A program made the translations under genes and the position numbers. This document shows, piece after piece, positions 16,619 to 26,014 of a stretch of DNA of 64,000 nucleotides. This DNA comes from Bacteroidales bacterium (GTDB lineage: Bacteria; Planctomycetota; Planctomycetia; Gemmatales; Gemmataceae), in contig JAIXLE010000059.1 in the NCBI GenBank assembly GCA_026931725.1, positions 99,821 through 163,820 of the forward strand, given 5' to 3'. The notes below the pieces were generated by a model, which was not told the origin of the DNA, made no database searches, and saw nothing but the letters and a program-made list of their open reading frames with translations. Each line of letters begins with the position of its first letter. Position 1 is the first letter of the stretch.

Positions 16619-18160
16619 GTGCCTGAACTCTCGCCCGCCCATGTTCCGCCCATTCCCGCTCCGATTCATCGCGATTGTTCCGCGGCGGAACTGCTGGAAT
16701 TCGCCGTTCGCCGTGGAGAAGGCGGATTCTGCGAAATGGGGGCACTGGCGTGCCGCACAGGTTCCCGCACGGGTCGTTCTCCGCGAGACAAGTTCATCGT
16801 CAGTGGGCCGCTCACGGATGCGGAAGTCGCCTGGGGCAAGGTGAACCAGCGGATGCCCGCCGAACAGTTTGAACGCCTCACGGATCGCGTCCGTGCCTAC
16901 TTGCAGAATCGGGAACTGTTCACTTTCCACGGCTTCGCGGCGGCTCACCCCACGCACCGGATTCGGTTGCAACTTCAGTCGGAATCGGCTTGGCACGTTC
17001 TGTTCGCCCGTTGTTTGTTCCTGCGAGAAGACCCCCGTCACGAAAATCATCCGCCGGACGACACGGGAGACTGGGAGATCCTGCACGCCCCGTACTTCCT
17101 CTGCGACCCCCGCCGGGACGGCACAAACTCCGAAGCTGTGATTGCCCTGAGCTTCGAGCAACGCCGTGTGCTGATCGCCGGGACACAGTACGCCGGGGAA
17201 ATCAAAAAATCCGTGTTCTCGATCCTGAATTTCCTGCTGCCGCAAGCCGGGGTGCTGTCGATGCACTGCTCGGCGAACATTGGGCCAGCAGGCGATGTGG
17301 CTCTATTCTTCGGCCTCTCCGGCACCGGGAAAACGACCCTCTCCGCCGACCCCGCTCGTCGCCTGATCGGTGACGATGAACATGGCTGGGGAGATGAGGG
17401 AGTCTTCAACATTGAGGGGGGCTGTTACGCTAAGACGATTCGACTTTCTCCCGAGGGGGAACCGCAAATCTGGAACGCGATCCGCTTCGGCAGCGTGCTG
17501 GAAAACGTGCCCGTGGATGCCCACACCCGCCGTGCCAACTTCGACAGCGAGGAGTACACCGAAAATACCCGCGTCGCCTACCCGATCGACTTCATTCCTC
17601 ATGCGGAACTCAGTGGCCGAGGCGGACACCCGCAAAATGTGTTCTTCCTCACCTGCGATGCGTATGGAGTCCTTCCGCCGATCTCGCGGTTGACACCGGA
17701 GCAAGTGGTTGATTATTTCCTCTGCGGATACACCGCCAAAGTCGCCGGGACCGAAGCGGGAGTCACTGAGCCTTCCGCCACGTTCAGCACCTGCTTCGCG
17801 GCTCCGTTTCTGCCCCTGGCTCCCCGCCGATACGCGGCCATGTTGAAAGAGAAACTCGCTCGGCACAACGTCCCCGTCTGGCTGGTGAATACCGGCTGGA
17901 CCGGCGGGCCGTATGGCACCGGACAGCGTATGTCCCTGGTGCATACCCGTGCGCTCCTGTCGGCCGCACTCGATGGCGGGCTGAATGCGGTCGAATGTGT
18001 GCCGGACCCGGTGTTTGGACTGGCGGTGCCGCGTGCGTGCCCAGGAGTCCCCGCTGAGATTCTGCAACCGCGTCAAACCTGGTCCGACCCGGCCGCCTAC
18101 GATCAGAAAGCCGCCCAACTGGCTCGCCTGTTCACGGAAACTCGTGCCCAGTATGGCTAA
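16619..18160 (+). CDS. pckA: Phosphoenolpyruvate carboxykinase (ATP)
   Basis: This enzyme converts oxaloacetate plus ATP to phosphoenolpyruvate, the entry step of gluconeogenesis. The 513-residue product is of the ATP type. It has the 'TGRSPRDKFIV' substrate loop (about 51-61), the kinase P-loop GLSGTGKTT (232-240), 'DDEHGW' metal-binding residues, 'RFGSVLENV' and the C-terminal 'NTGWTGGPYGTGQRM' adenine site. Length is normal. GTG 16619 gives MPELSPAHVP. It is monocistronic or weakly linked to the secreted protein downstream (70 bp). Confidence 0.96.
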   Translation: MPELSPAHVPPIPAPIHRDCSAAELLEFAVRRGEGGFCEMGALACRTGSRTGRSPRDKFIVSGPLTDAEVAWGKVNQRMPAEQFERLTDRVRAYLQNRELFTFHGFAAAHPTHRIRLQLQSESAWHVLFARCLFLREDPRHENHPPDDTGDWEILHAPYFLCDPRRDGTNSEAVIALSFEQRRVLIAGTQYAGEIKKSVFSILNFLLPQAGVLSMHCSANIGPAGDVALFFGLSGTGKTTLSADPARRLIGDDEHGWGDEGVFNIEGGCYAKTIRLSPEGEPQIWNAIRFGSVLENVPVDAHTRRANFDSEEYTENTRVAYPIDFIPHAELSGRGGHPQNVFFLTCDAYGVLPPISRLTPEQVVDYFLCGYTAKVAGTEAGVTEPSATFSTCFAAPFLPLAPRRYAAMLKEKLARHNVPVWLVNTGWTGGPYGTGQRMSLVHTRALLSAALDGGLNAVECVPDPVFGLAVPRACPGVPAEILQPRQTWSDPAAYDQKAAQLARLFTETRAQYG

Positions 18161-18230
18161 CCCCTCTGAGCTTCCCTGGGCTTCCCCATGTTCCCCGCAA
18201 TCCCACCTCTTACCGCGTCTGGAGTGCGAC

Positions 18231-20261
18231 ATGATCCGGTTCGCCGTCTGCATGATCGGGGTGGTCTGCGGGCTGGGACATGCCGTGGTGTCCGGCGCGG
18301 AGCCGCTCGATCCTCAAGTTGATCCTCAGGTTGATCGACCGTATGACTGGCGAATCGTGATGGTCTGTCAGCCGCACCCGCTGTGGAATGCCGCGTTCCG
18401 GGAACGACTCGCGCGAGACATTCAGACGGCCCTGCAACCCGCCGTGGGTGAGCAGGCACGGGTGAACGTCTGCGATCTCGCCGCGATACCACCCGCGCAG
18501 TGGGAACCGGCTTGGATCGCGTTCGAGAAACAAGGGTGGAAGTCCCTGGAATGGGCGAATCCGCAACAACCGCGAACACTTACCGGAGTCAAAACGCACT
18601 TTTTGTTCCTGGCGATGCACGGTCGCACGGTTCGGTTAGAAGCCCGCCAACTCGACGGCGACACGGGGTTGCTGTCTCCGGTGCTGCGCCGCCGTGAGAC
18701 CAACACCCTGGATACCGTGGGCCGACTCGCCGGGCTGATGCTGGGGGCCGATTTCGGGGCCGTGGGCACGGTGATCGCCATCGGGCCGCGGAATGATTGG
18801 GTCCGTTTGCAACTGCGGGGCGCTGCCTGCCGTTCTCCGTATGAGAACCCGCGGCCGCTCGTGGAACGTGGCGACATCTTCGCCGTGGCAACCGTGCTGG
18901 GGAATACCACGCATTCCGCACGTCCTGTCTATTCTGTCCAGCCGTCAACAGAGAATGCTTCGCCGCCACCATTGCGGGCCGCGTTGCGATCATTCACGCT
19001 GTTGCGGGCGACGGAATCCCCCTCCGCGAATGGCACCGTAAAATGCGATGTCCTGACGCAGTATGTCACCCCGTTCCCGCAGTTGCCGGGTGTCCTCGGC
19101 TTCCGAGCTTTGAAACTCGCAACCGTGACCGCGCCGCTGCAAGTGCGGGTGGTCGATGCCCAAGGCCAACCGCCTGCCGCCAATCTGTTGATCCGGGTGC
19201 GAGCCGTCGATTCGGACTTTGGTGTTCGCCCGAACCCACGCGATTATCTGATTTCCCAGGATGGCGTGTTCCACTCGGAGCGCCCGTTCCAGCAGGTCGC
19301 CTGTGTGTCGGTCGGGTTGGGTGGAACTCAGGGGGAACGGCGGTATCCGCTACCCATTCTGGAAGATGGTGTGCCGCATGTGGTGTCGTACTCGGTGAGC
19401 GCGGCCGAAATCGCCCGAGCCGCGTTTGAGCGGAAGTGCGAGGAACTGCGTAGCCGTATCGCCGAGGCGCGGGTGGCAGAACGGATTTTGTACGAAGGAT
19501 TGTTCAAGCTCATCACGGATGGAAAAAACCAGGAAGCCTTGGATCGTGCGGCCGCCGGACTCCAACGCTTTCAGGAAGCGGATCGCCAACTGACACAGCA
19601 ACTCCAACATCTCCAAGCCGAGCCCCACGCTCAGGAGCCGTTGCCCGCGGCGTTGCTCGGCTCTGCGGATACGCTGTTGCTGGCTCTGCGGAATAGCCTG
19701 CCCCCACTCGCCGAGCGGGTCGATGACTTGAAACAGGCGGTGGCGAAGGCCAAAGACCCCACACGATTCGAGAAAGAGTTCCGAGCCAAGGAGATGATCG
19801 CTCAGATTCGGCAACATCTGGAGTTCGGCGAGGTGCCCGAAGCCCTGGCGCTGTACGATGCCCTGTTCACTCTGACCCAACAAGCCGACGTGAAAACCCA
19901 GCGCGACACGCTGGCGAAAGCCTGGCAGCCGCAAGGACCGGATCACACCCCCGCACGGGAATTCTTCACGACCAACTGGCGGGCCGCCTCGACCGTGGCC
20001 GAATATCTGGCCGCTCTCCCGAAGCTGAAAGAATCCGCGGCTGTGCTGCAAAAGTACAACGACCAACACGGCCTGCGCCTGCTGCTGACCGCGTTGGAAC
20101 CCGCCCACGCCCGGCTCAAGCAGATGGCCAACGGACTAGACGCGGATTCGGATGTGGACCGCCCGCAGTTACAGAACATTCAGGCGGTGGTTAATGTCTT
20201 GTTGGAAGTCGAAGCCGCCGCGCGTGGGAAACTCAAAACCTTGACGGAACCGCAACCGTAA
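18231..20261 (+). CDS. Secreted planctomycete hypothetical protein
   Basis: Not a family I can name. ATG 18231 gives 676 residues with a signal peptide (MIRFAVCMIGVVCGLGHAVV, cleavage near SGAEP). The first half (to about residue 400) is beta-rich and includes 'HFLFLAMHGRTVRLEARQLD' and a Gly-rich 'LAGLMLGADFGAVGTV'. The second half is predicted helical, with Ala/Glu/Gln-rich coiled-coil-like stretches (RAAAGLQRFQEADRQLTQQL). It is probably periplasmic or cell-envelope associated. The open frame extends upstream into pckA, but that part is a shadow. Confidence 0.75.
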   Translation: MIRFAVCMIGVVCGLGHAVVSGAEPLDPQVDPQVDRPYDWRIVMVCQPHPLWNAAFRERLARDIQTALQPAVGEQARVNVCDLAAIPPAQWEPAWIAFEKQGWKSLEWANPQQPRTLTGVKTHFLFLAMHGRTVRLEARQLDGDTGLLSPVLRRRETNTLDTVGRLAGLMLGADFGAVGTVIAIGPRNDWVRLQLRGAACRSPYENPRPLVERGDIFAVATVLGNTTHSARPVYSVQPSTENASPPPLRAALRSFTLLRATESPSANGTVKCDVLTQYVTPFPQLPGVLGFRALKLATVTAPLQVRVVDAQGQPPAANLLIRVRAVDSDFGVRPNPRDYLISQDGVFHSERPFQQVACVSVGLGGTQGERRYPLPILEDGVPHVVSYSVSAAEIARAAFERKCEELRSRIAEARVAERILYEGLFKLITDGKNQEALDRAAAGLQRFQEADRQLTQQLQHLQAEPHAQEPLPAALLGSADTLLLALRNSLPPLAERVDDLKQAVAKAKDPTRFEKEFRAKEMIAQIRQHLEFGEVPEALALYDALFTLTQQADVKTQRDTLAKAWQPQGPDHTPAREFFTTNWRAASTVAEYLAALPKLKESAAVLQKYNDQHGLRLLLTALEPAHARLKQMANGLDADSDVDRPQLQNIQAVVNVLLEVEAAARGKLKTLTEPQP

Positions 20262-20284
20262 TCCTTTCCGCGTCCTTCCCATCG

Positions 20285-20731
20285 TCAGGATCGCGGTGTG
20301 GGAGAATCGAGATTCTGAATCATGCGGATCAGGATTGTTCGAGCCGTGGCGAGGTCTTCTTCCGTAATGCCCCGATGAGCCGTGGCCCGGACATGTTGGG
20401 CACATTGCACCATCTTTTCCCAAACGGGGTCGACTCGGTGCGTGGGTGTGACGACCTTACGCCGACGGTCATTGGGGTCCGGTTCACGGGAGATCCAGCC
20501 CGCGCGTTCCATCCGATCCAGAATCCCGGCGAGGGTCGGCGGTTCAATCTTCATCCGTTCGGCCAGTTCGACTTGTGATTGCGGCCCGCCGACCGCCACC
20601 CAGGCTAATACTTGCCATTGCGGGTAGGTGATCCCGTGCCGGGCCAGTTCCTCGTTCATCTCGCGTTGCAGAGCATGACCGAGTAAATACGCCCAGTAAC
20701 CGACACCGGATTCAAAATCGAAACTTTGCAT
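20285..20731 (-). CDS. MarR family transcriptional regulator
   Basis: A dimeric winged-helix repressor. The 148-residue product has the MarR layout: an N-terminal dimerisation helix (VGYWAYLLGHALQREMNEEL), then 'ITYPQWQVLAWVA', the recognition helix region 'SQVELAERMKIEPPTLAGILDRMERAGWI', interrupted at the wing by the conserved DPNDRRRK-type 'PDPNDRRRKVV', and C-terminal helices. Length is typical. The gene downstream is convergent. Upstream, two inverted repeats (20761-20775 and 20791-20805) could be its operators. Confidence 0.93.
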   Translation of the reverse strand: MQSFDFESGVGYWAYLLGHALQREMNEELARHGITYPQWQVLAWVAVGGPQSQVELAERMKIEPPTLAGILDRMERAGWISREPDPNDRRRKVVTPTHRVDPVWEKMVQCAQHVRATAHRGITEEDLATARTILIRMIQNLDSPTPRS

Positions 20732-20760
20732 TACCGATTATTGTTGCGTGTTTCCGACAA

Positions 20761-20805
20761 ATTCGCAATCCGAATATTCTCATATTTTCTCCAGATTATC
20801 TCTGG
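20761..20805. promoter_or_regulatory. Two inverted repeats upstream of the MarR gene
   Basis: ATTCG-CAATC-CGAAT (20761-20775) and CCAGA-TTATC-TCTGG (20791-20805) each have 5-bp arms and a 5-bp spacer. Their centres are exactly 30 bp apart, i.e. on the same DNA face. The arms differ in sequence, so they may bind different proteins or be chance. They lie 30-75 bp upstream of the MarR start. Confidence 0.35.
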
Positions 20806-20916
20806 TCAGAATGTTCACTCCGATACGAACGGCACAAGAGTCATACGCAATGGTCGCTCGCAACGCATTCTCAACGGAGCAGGAAAGAATTTTCTTACGG
20901 AATCGGTGTTGTGCCT

Positions 20917-23574
20917 CTATTCCACGGTGTAGGTGAACTCGGATTTCTCGTTCACGCCGAGGGTCAGGCGGGTGAGGGGTTGGCCTTCGGAAAGCCGAGT
21001 CAGGATCAGGCCCGCCAGTTCGGGGAGGACGGTGCCGGTCAGAATGTGATCGACGTTGCGGGCACCGCTTTCGACATCCGTGCAGCGGGCCGCGATCACG
21101 CCCAGCACCTCGGGGCTGTAGGTGAAGTTCACCTTATGGTTCTCTCGCATCCGTGTGGCGATCCGCCGCAGTTGCAAGTCCGCCACCGAGCGCAACACCG
21201 TATCCGCGAGCGGAAAGTACGGCACCACGACCATCCGACCCAATAACGCAGGTTTGAACGATTTCAGCAAATCGGGGCGAATCGCTTCGGCCAACCCCGC
21301 CGCGTCAGGCATTGTGTCCGGGTCGGCCGTGACCTTGGCGATGGTATCCGTGCCGACGTTCGAGGTGAGCAGTACAATCGTATTCTTGAAGCTCACTTCC
21401 TCACCGTCATCGTTCTGCAAAACACCTTTGTCGAAGACTTGGTAGAAAATCTCCTGCACGGACGGGTCCGCTTTCTCGACTTCATCCAGCAACACCACCG
21501 AATGCGGGCGGTTTTTCACGGCGTTCGTCAAGACACCGCCTTCACCGTAGCCGACGTACCCTTTCGCGGTGCCGGTTAGTCGGCTAATTTTCGCGGATTC
21601 CTTGTATTCGGACATGTTGATGACGATCATACCGCGTTCACCGCCGTACATCAGATCGGCCAGGGCGGCTGCCGTTTCGGTTTTGCCGACACCGGACGGG
21701 CCGACGAGCAGAAACACCCCCAGCGGTCGGCGTGGGTCAGCCAGTTCGGCCCGAGCCACCCGAATCCGCTGGGCAATGGCATCGAGTGCCTGATCTTGAC
21801 CGATGACCCGCTGCGCGAGTTGATCTTTCAGACTCAGAACCGCTGTAATTTCATCTCGCACCATCTTCCCCACGGGGATGCCCGTCATACCGGCGATCGT
21901 CTCGGCCACGGCGGCCCCATCGACCACGGGGAACACGAGCGGCGTTTCTCCCTGAATCTGGGCCAGTTCCGCGCGCAGCCGGGTGAGTTCCTGACGATCG
22001 GCCGCGAGTTCGGGTTTACCATCGCCCGCATCGGCTTCCACGGCGGAGAGTTTCTCCCGGATGTCGGCGACGAGTTTCCGTTCCGCGGTCAGTTGTTTTT
22101 CCAGTGTGGCTTTCCGCGTCTGGGCGGTGGCGAGGCGTTCCGTGCGATCCTGGAGTCGGTCGTTGTCGCCGTCTTCGGTGATGGCTTCCCGCTGGAGGAC
22201 GGCGATTTCGGTTTCGAGCAGCTGCACCTCACGGGTGGCATCTTCCAATGGGGAAGGGGTCGCACTCTGGCTGAGTGCCACGCGGGCACAGGTGGTATCC
22301 AGCAGACTGACGGCCTTGTCGGGAAGTTGACGATCTGGCAGATAGCGGGCCGAGAGCCGCACCGCATCCATGACGGCTTCATCGAGGATGCGGACGTGGT
22401 GATGCTTCTCCAACATCCCGCAGAGTCCCCGCAACATGCGGACGGCGGTGGGTTCATCGGGTTCGTCCACCCGCACGACCTGGAAACGGCGACGGAGAGC
22501 GGCATCGGCGGCAAAATACTTCTTGTACTCCGCGAAAGTCGTCGCCGCGATGGTGCGGAGTTCTCCCCGTGCGAGGGCCGGTTTGAGCAGGTTGGCCGCG
22601 TCGTTCTGCCCGGCGGCTCCGCCTGCACCGATGAGCGTATGGGCTTCGTCGATGAACAGCACGATCGGCACGGGGGATTTTTTCACCTCGTCGATCACCG
22701 ATTTCAGGCGATTTTCAAACTCCCCTTTCACCCCGGCACCGGCTTGGAGCAAGCCGAGATCCAGCACCTTCAACACCACATTCTTGAGCGGTGGTGGGAC
22801 ATCGCCAGCGGCGATCCGCAGGGCGAGCCCTTCGACGACGGCGGTTTTGCCGACCCCCGCTTCCCCAGTGAGAATCGGATTGTTTTGACGGCGGCGAATC
22901 AGAATGTCGATCATCCGGCGAATTTCGGGATCACGGCCCAGCACCGGGTCGATGTCACCCGCTTTTGCTCGGGCGGTGAGGTCCGTGGTGAACTGTTCGA
23001 GTGCGGGAGTCGAACCGCCGGGCTGCACGGAGGGTTGACCGGGGGGCGCGGTGCCGCCGAGTGGGCCAGTCGTCGGGGCGGATTCCTCGCTGGTGATGGC
23101 GTGCAGTAGGTTCGGCAATTCTTTGTCGAGCCGGTCGGAGGCGATCTTGCCGAGTTCGGGAATCGCGGTGCGGATGCGCAAGCCCAGAGTGCGATCGCCA
23201 AGCAGAGCCACCAGCAGATGCGAGGACCGTACCGTCGGGGCACCGAAACCGAGGGATGCCGTCACCCAGGCGAGCTGGGTCAGGTCGAGGATGTCCGGGG
23301 AGAGTTCCGGCACCCCGCGGGCATTCCCCGTGCGGAAGGTGCCGAGCGTGCGTTCGAGTTCTCGGCGTACTTGGGCGGGATCGGCACCGAACGCGGAGAG
23401 CGTCTGCGTGAAGTCCGCTTGGGGTACGTCGAGCAGTTTGAGCAACCAGTGTTCGAGTTCCGCCGTGGCGTGTGTGCGGGTCACGCACAGTCCGAGCGCG
23501 GCTTCGAGTGCCTTGCGGCAAGTCGGATTCAAGGCGGCAATCTGGGCCTTCGGCGTGACGACGGACATGGTCAA
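20917..23574 (-). CDS. tssH: ClpV/TssH-like AAA+ disaggregase
   Basis: Two AAA+ modules thread protein substrates. The 885-residue product starts with a Clp N-domain (about 10-160) whose 'TFRTGNARGVPELSPDI' and 'LGFGAPTVRSSHLLVALLG' resemble type VI secretion ClpV more than ClpB. AAA1 has Walker A GEAGVGKT (237-244) and Walker B VLFIDEAH. A coiled-coil middle region (EVQLLETEIAVLQRE...) follows. AAA2 has GPSGVGKT and VVLLDEVEKAD, and a ClpB-type C-terminal domain ends the protein. ClpV recycles contracted T6SS sheath proteins. No other T6SS gene is in the window, so either the rest lies elsewhere or it is a ClpV-like general disaggregase. ATG 23568 is an alternative start. Confidence 0.85.
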   Translation of the reverse strand: MTMSVVTPKAQIAALNPTCRKALEAALGLCVTRTHATAELEHWLLKLLDVPQADFTQTLSAFGADPAQVRRELERTLGTFRTGNARGVPELSPDILDLTQLAWVTASLGFGAPTVRSSHLLVALLGDRTLGLRIRTAIPELGKIASDRLDKELPNLLHAITSEESAPTTGPLGGTAPPGQPSVQPGGSTPALEQFTTDLTARAKAGDIDPVLGRDPEIRRMIDILIRRRQNNPILTGEAGVGKTAVVEGLALRIAAGDVPPPLKNVVLKVLDLGLLQAGAGVKGEFENRLKSVIDEVKKSPVPIVLFIDEAHTLIGAGGAAGQNDAANLLKPALARGELRTIAATTFAEYKKYFAADAALRRRFQVVRVDEPDEPTAVRMLRGLCGMLEKHHHVRILDEAVMDAVRLSARYLPDRQLPDKAVSLLDTTCARVALSQSATPSPLEDATREVQLLETEIAVLQREAITEDGDNDRLQDRTERLATAQTRKATLEKQLTAERKLVADIREKLSAVEADAGDGKPELAADRQELTRLRAELAQIQGETPLVFPVVDGAAVAETIAGMTGIPVGKMVRDEITAVLSLKDQLAQRVIGQDQALDAIAQRIRVARAELADPRRPLGVFLLVGPSGVGKTETAAALADLMYGGERGMIVINMSEYKESAKISRLTGTAKGYVGYGEGGVLTNAVKNRPHSVVLLDEVEKADPSVQEIFYQVFDKGVLQNDDGEEVSFKNTIVLLTSNVGTDTIAKVTADPDTMPDAAGLAEAIRPDLLKSFKPALLGRMVVVPYFPLADTVLRSVADLQLRRIATRMRENHKVNFTYSPEVLGVIAARCTDVESGARNVDHILTGTVLPELAGLILTRLSEGQPLTRLTLGVNEKSEFTYTVE

Positions 23575-23718
23575 GCTCCCGATACGAGCGGATAGGTTGG
23601 GAATGATTTACAGCCGCATTGGCCACCGGCGAGAGCGCACCCCCTTTGACAAGCCGAGAACCGATGGGATGGGAATGGGTGTTTCGGTCCTCGCTTTCTC
23701 GTTCTGTGAGGTTTACCC

Positions 23719-24405
23719 ATGTTCCCACTGCCCGTGTTGGTGGCGTTGGCCGCGCCGCCGAGCATCACGCTCCCGGCGGAGGTGCTAGCTCGCCCCGGTC
23801 GGCTCGTGACCCTGACCGCACAGACCACCGGCCAACAGGTGCGCTGGCTGGTCGCCTCCGAGGCCGCCGATCTGGTGCCGTTCCCCGGAGAGAAGACGGC
23901 TTTGTTCTGCACGCCCACACCGGGGCGGTATCTCGTTTTCGCCTGGACCGCCGCCGGTGATGAGCCATCGGAAGCGGCCCGCTGCGTGGTGGTGGTGCGT
24001 GATACGCCGCCTGTTCCACCCGTTCCGCCACCCGTCCCGCCGCCGCCTCAGCCTCCGGCGCCACCCGCCGACCCCCTGACGCTGGCGCTGCAAAAGCTAT
24101 ATTCAGAAGATCGTTCGCCGAATAAGTCGGTTCATCTTGCTCAACTGGCGGCGTTGTACCGGGAAGCGATCGCCTTCGCGCAACGGCCTGAGTTGCAGAC
24201 CGCCGGTGATCTGGCCGCTCGTCTCAAATCCGCAGCCGCGACCCTGCTACCCGCGGATGCCCTGATTCCGATTCGTCAACGGATCGCCGAGGAAACCGCT
24301 CGGGTGCTTCCCGTCGATTCCGATCGTCCGCTCGATTCCGCCACCCGGTCCGCGGCGGCAGCGTTGTTTACCCGTCTCGCCACTTCTTTGGAGTCGATCC
24401 GATGA
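23719..24405 (+). CDS. Proline-rich hypothetical protein, first gene of protease operon
   Basis: Family not recognised. ATG 23719 encodes 228 residues: a hydrophobic N-terminus (MFPLPVLVALAAPPSI) that could be a short signal peptide, a beta-rich domain of about 80 residues with an Ig-like pattern (RLVTLTAQTTGQQVRWLV), a PPVPPVPPPVPPPPQPP linker, and a C-terminal helical domain (about 110-228). Its stop overlaps the start of the next gene (ATGA at 24402), implying translational coupling with the papain-like protease. Confidence 0.75.
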   Translation: MFPLPVLVALAAPPSITLPAEVLARPGRLVTLTAQTTGQQVRWLVASEAADLVPFPGEKTALFCTPTPGRYLVFAWTAAGDEPSEAARCVVVVRDTPPVPPVPPPVPPPPQPPAPPADPLTLALQKLYSEDRSPNKSVHLAQLAALYREAIAFAQRPELQTAGDLAARLKSAAATLLPADALIPIRQRIAEETARVLPVDSDRPLDSATRSAAAALFTRLATSLESIR

Positions 24406-25475
24406 GCGTACCGAATCCTGTTCGCACACTGAAGCAAAAACTGCTCGCGGCGTTGTTGGCCGCCCTGGCCGCGTTCGTGGGCTATCTCGTGCAGACGTTC
24501 ACTCCACCGGAAGATGCCCCGGAACCGGAACCGCCACCCGCACGATCTTTCGGTTGGGTGAACGATCCCGCAGCGGTGCAAGCCGTGTCCGCATCGCTGC
24601 CGTTCCCGGCGTTCCGGGCCAGCGAAGCGTTTCAAACGCCGTATTGCGGTCCAGAAGATGTCTTCCTTTGGGAGGCTTGCCGGAAAGTGACGGGGAATCT
24701 GCTCCCGGCTCGGGATCAGGGGAGCGTGGGCAGTTGCGTCAGTTTCGGCACCGCTTCGGCCATTGAGCATCTCATCTGTGTGCAAGTGGCTTCTGGGGCC
24801 AATGAGGAATACCGTGACTTGGCTCAGGAAGTGATTTATGGCGGTAGTCGGGTCGAGGTCGGCGGCGGCACGATTTCCGGTGATGGCAGCGTGGGGGCGT
24901 GGGCAGCACGGTTCGTTCAAGATTGGGGAGTCGTGCCGCGCGGCGTGCATGGTGCGTTCGACCTGACCCGGTACGACATCCGCCGCTGCCGCGAGTACGG
25001 CAACCGGGGCGTTCCCGCCGAACTGGAAACGCTGGCGAAACAGCACCCCGTCCGCACTGTGGCGAATGTGCAGAACTTCGCGGAATGCCAAGCCGCGATT
25101 CGGAACGGCTACCCGGTCGCCGTTTGTAGCGATCAGGGGTTCACGATGCAGCGTGACGCGGAAGGATTTTGCCGACCCCGCGGAACCTGGATGCACTGCC
25201 TGGCGATTGTCGGCGTGAAGGGGGCACCGCGACCGGGGGCGTTCCTCCTGAATTCCTGGGGTGCCCAAGCACACACGGGACCGCTCGGGGCGGGGAACCC
25301 CTCTCCTGCCGGGTTCTGGGCCGATGCCGCGGTCGTCGATCGGATGCTGCAACAGGGCGATTCCTGGGCTTTCAGCAGCTTTCAAGGCTTCCCCGCTCGC
25401 AAACTCGACTGGTACGCGATCCGATTCCCTTCTCGTCGTTCCCCCTTTTCCCTCCTGATCGAGGATCCATCATGA
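24402..25475 (+). CDS. Papain-like (C1-type) cysteine protease, membrane-anchored
   Basis: Peptide bond hydrolysis is inferred from the catalytic layout. After a basic N-terminus and one hydrophobic segment (LLAALLAALAAFVGYLV) comes a C1 fold. It has 'DQGSVGSCVSFGTASAIEHL' with the oxyanion Gln and catalytic Cys near residue 109, 'WMHCLAIVGVK' with the catalytic His, and 'FLLNSWG' with the catalytic Asn. All triad members appear intact. The chain is 357 residues with no obvious propeptide inhibitor domain. It overlaps its neighbours on both sides by ATGA (24402 and 25472), so the three genes should be co-translated. Substrates are unknown. Confidence 0.85.
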   Translation: MSVPNPVRTLKQKLLAALLAALAAFVGYLVQTFTPPEDAPEPEPPPARSFGWVNDPAAVQAVSASLPFPAFRASEAFQTPYCGPEDVFLWEACRKVTGNLLPARDQGSVGSCVSFGTASAIEHLICVQVASGANEEYRDLAQEVIYGGSRVEVGGGTISGDGSVGAWAARFVQDWGVVPRGVHGAFDLTRYDIRRCREYGNRGVPAELETLAKQHPVRTVANVQNFAECQAAIRNGYPVAVCSDQGFTMQRDAEGFCRPRGTWMHCLAIVGVKGAPRPGAFLLNSWGAQAHTGPLGAGNPSPAGFWADAAVVDRMLQQGDSWAFSSFQGFPARKLDWYAIRFPSRRSPFSLLIEDPS

Positions 25476-25876
25476 GAACGATGGCTCTGTTGATGTTATC
25501 CCTGATGGCCAATACCACGCTGGCTCAGGAACCCGCTCGGCTGCGTGCCCAGGCGGCACTGGCTTTGGCGTTGGCGGAACCCGCACGGCCACAAGCCACC
25601 TACCAGGTACGCTACCAGTTGGCCATCCGGGAATCGAAACCGTTGTTGGTGTGGGTGGGGCAACCCGCCCGCCCCGTGCGGGGATGCATTCATCATGAAA
25701 CGGATACTTTTCCCGGCACGGATACCGTCGCCGTGATTGTCGGCGTGCCCACCGGAACGGGAATGCTTCACCGGGTGGATCTGCCCGGCTGCCCTCAGGA
25801 TGCAGACATTCGAGCCGCGTTGGCGACTCATTGGGGGAAGCCGGCTCCCCGCACCCCAGTTCCGGTTCGCCCCTGA
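25472..25876 (+). CDS. Small secreted protein, protease operon
   Basis: The 134-residue product starts with a clear signal peptide (MRTMALLMLSLMANTTLAQE). The mature region carries 'ESKPLLVWVGQPARPVRGC', a histidine pair, and 'AVIVGVPTGTGMLHRV'. This looks like a compact alpha/beta fold with thioredoxin-like spacing but without a CxxC. I do not recognise the family. The start overlaps the protease stop by ATGA, so it may be a substrate, inhibitor or partner of the protease; that is inference from context. Confidence 0.7.
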   Translation: MRTMALLMLSLMANTTLAQEPARLRAQAALALALAEPARPQATYQVRYQLAIRESKPLLVWVGQPARPVRGCIHHETDTFPGTDTVAVIVGVPTGTGMLHRVDLPGCPQDADIRAALATHWGKPAPRTPVPVRP

Positions 25877-25969
25877 TGCCGGTAACGGGCTTGGTGCAAG
25901 CCCTCAGAATCCGGCCGCACCTTTGCGAAACGACCGCAGCGCCTTAAATAACAGAAACGACGCTTCCGG

Positions 25970-25989
25970 GTCTGCCTCAGCGGGCAGAC
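25970..25989 (+). other. Hairpin between 25472 gene and DUF2934 gene
   Basis: GTCTGCC and GGGCAGAC flank a short loop. There is no T tract. It could shape the mRNA between the two genes. The rest of the 138-bp gap holds only the ribosome binding site of the next gene. Confidence 0.35.
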
Positions 25990-26014
25990 CGGCTTCCATT
26001 TTGGAGGTGATGTG

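Noticed and set aside
14932..16653. Long minus-strand ORF (573 aa) opposite pnp
   Set aside because: It is an antisense shadow of PNPase in a GC-rich gene, with no recognisable domain.
21796..23109. 437-aa plus-strand ORF opposite the ClpV gene
   Set aside because: The antisense frame of the AAA+ gene; no homology or ribosome binding site.
24276..25385. 369-aa minus-strand ORF opposite the papain-like protease
   Set aside because: The plus-strand genes overlap precisely with ATGA junctions and encode a recognisable protease triad.
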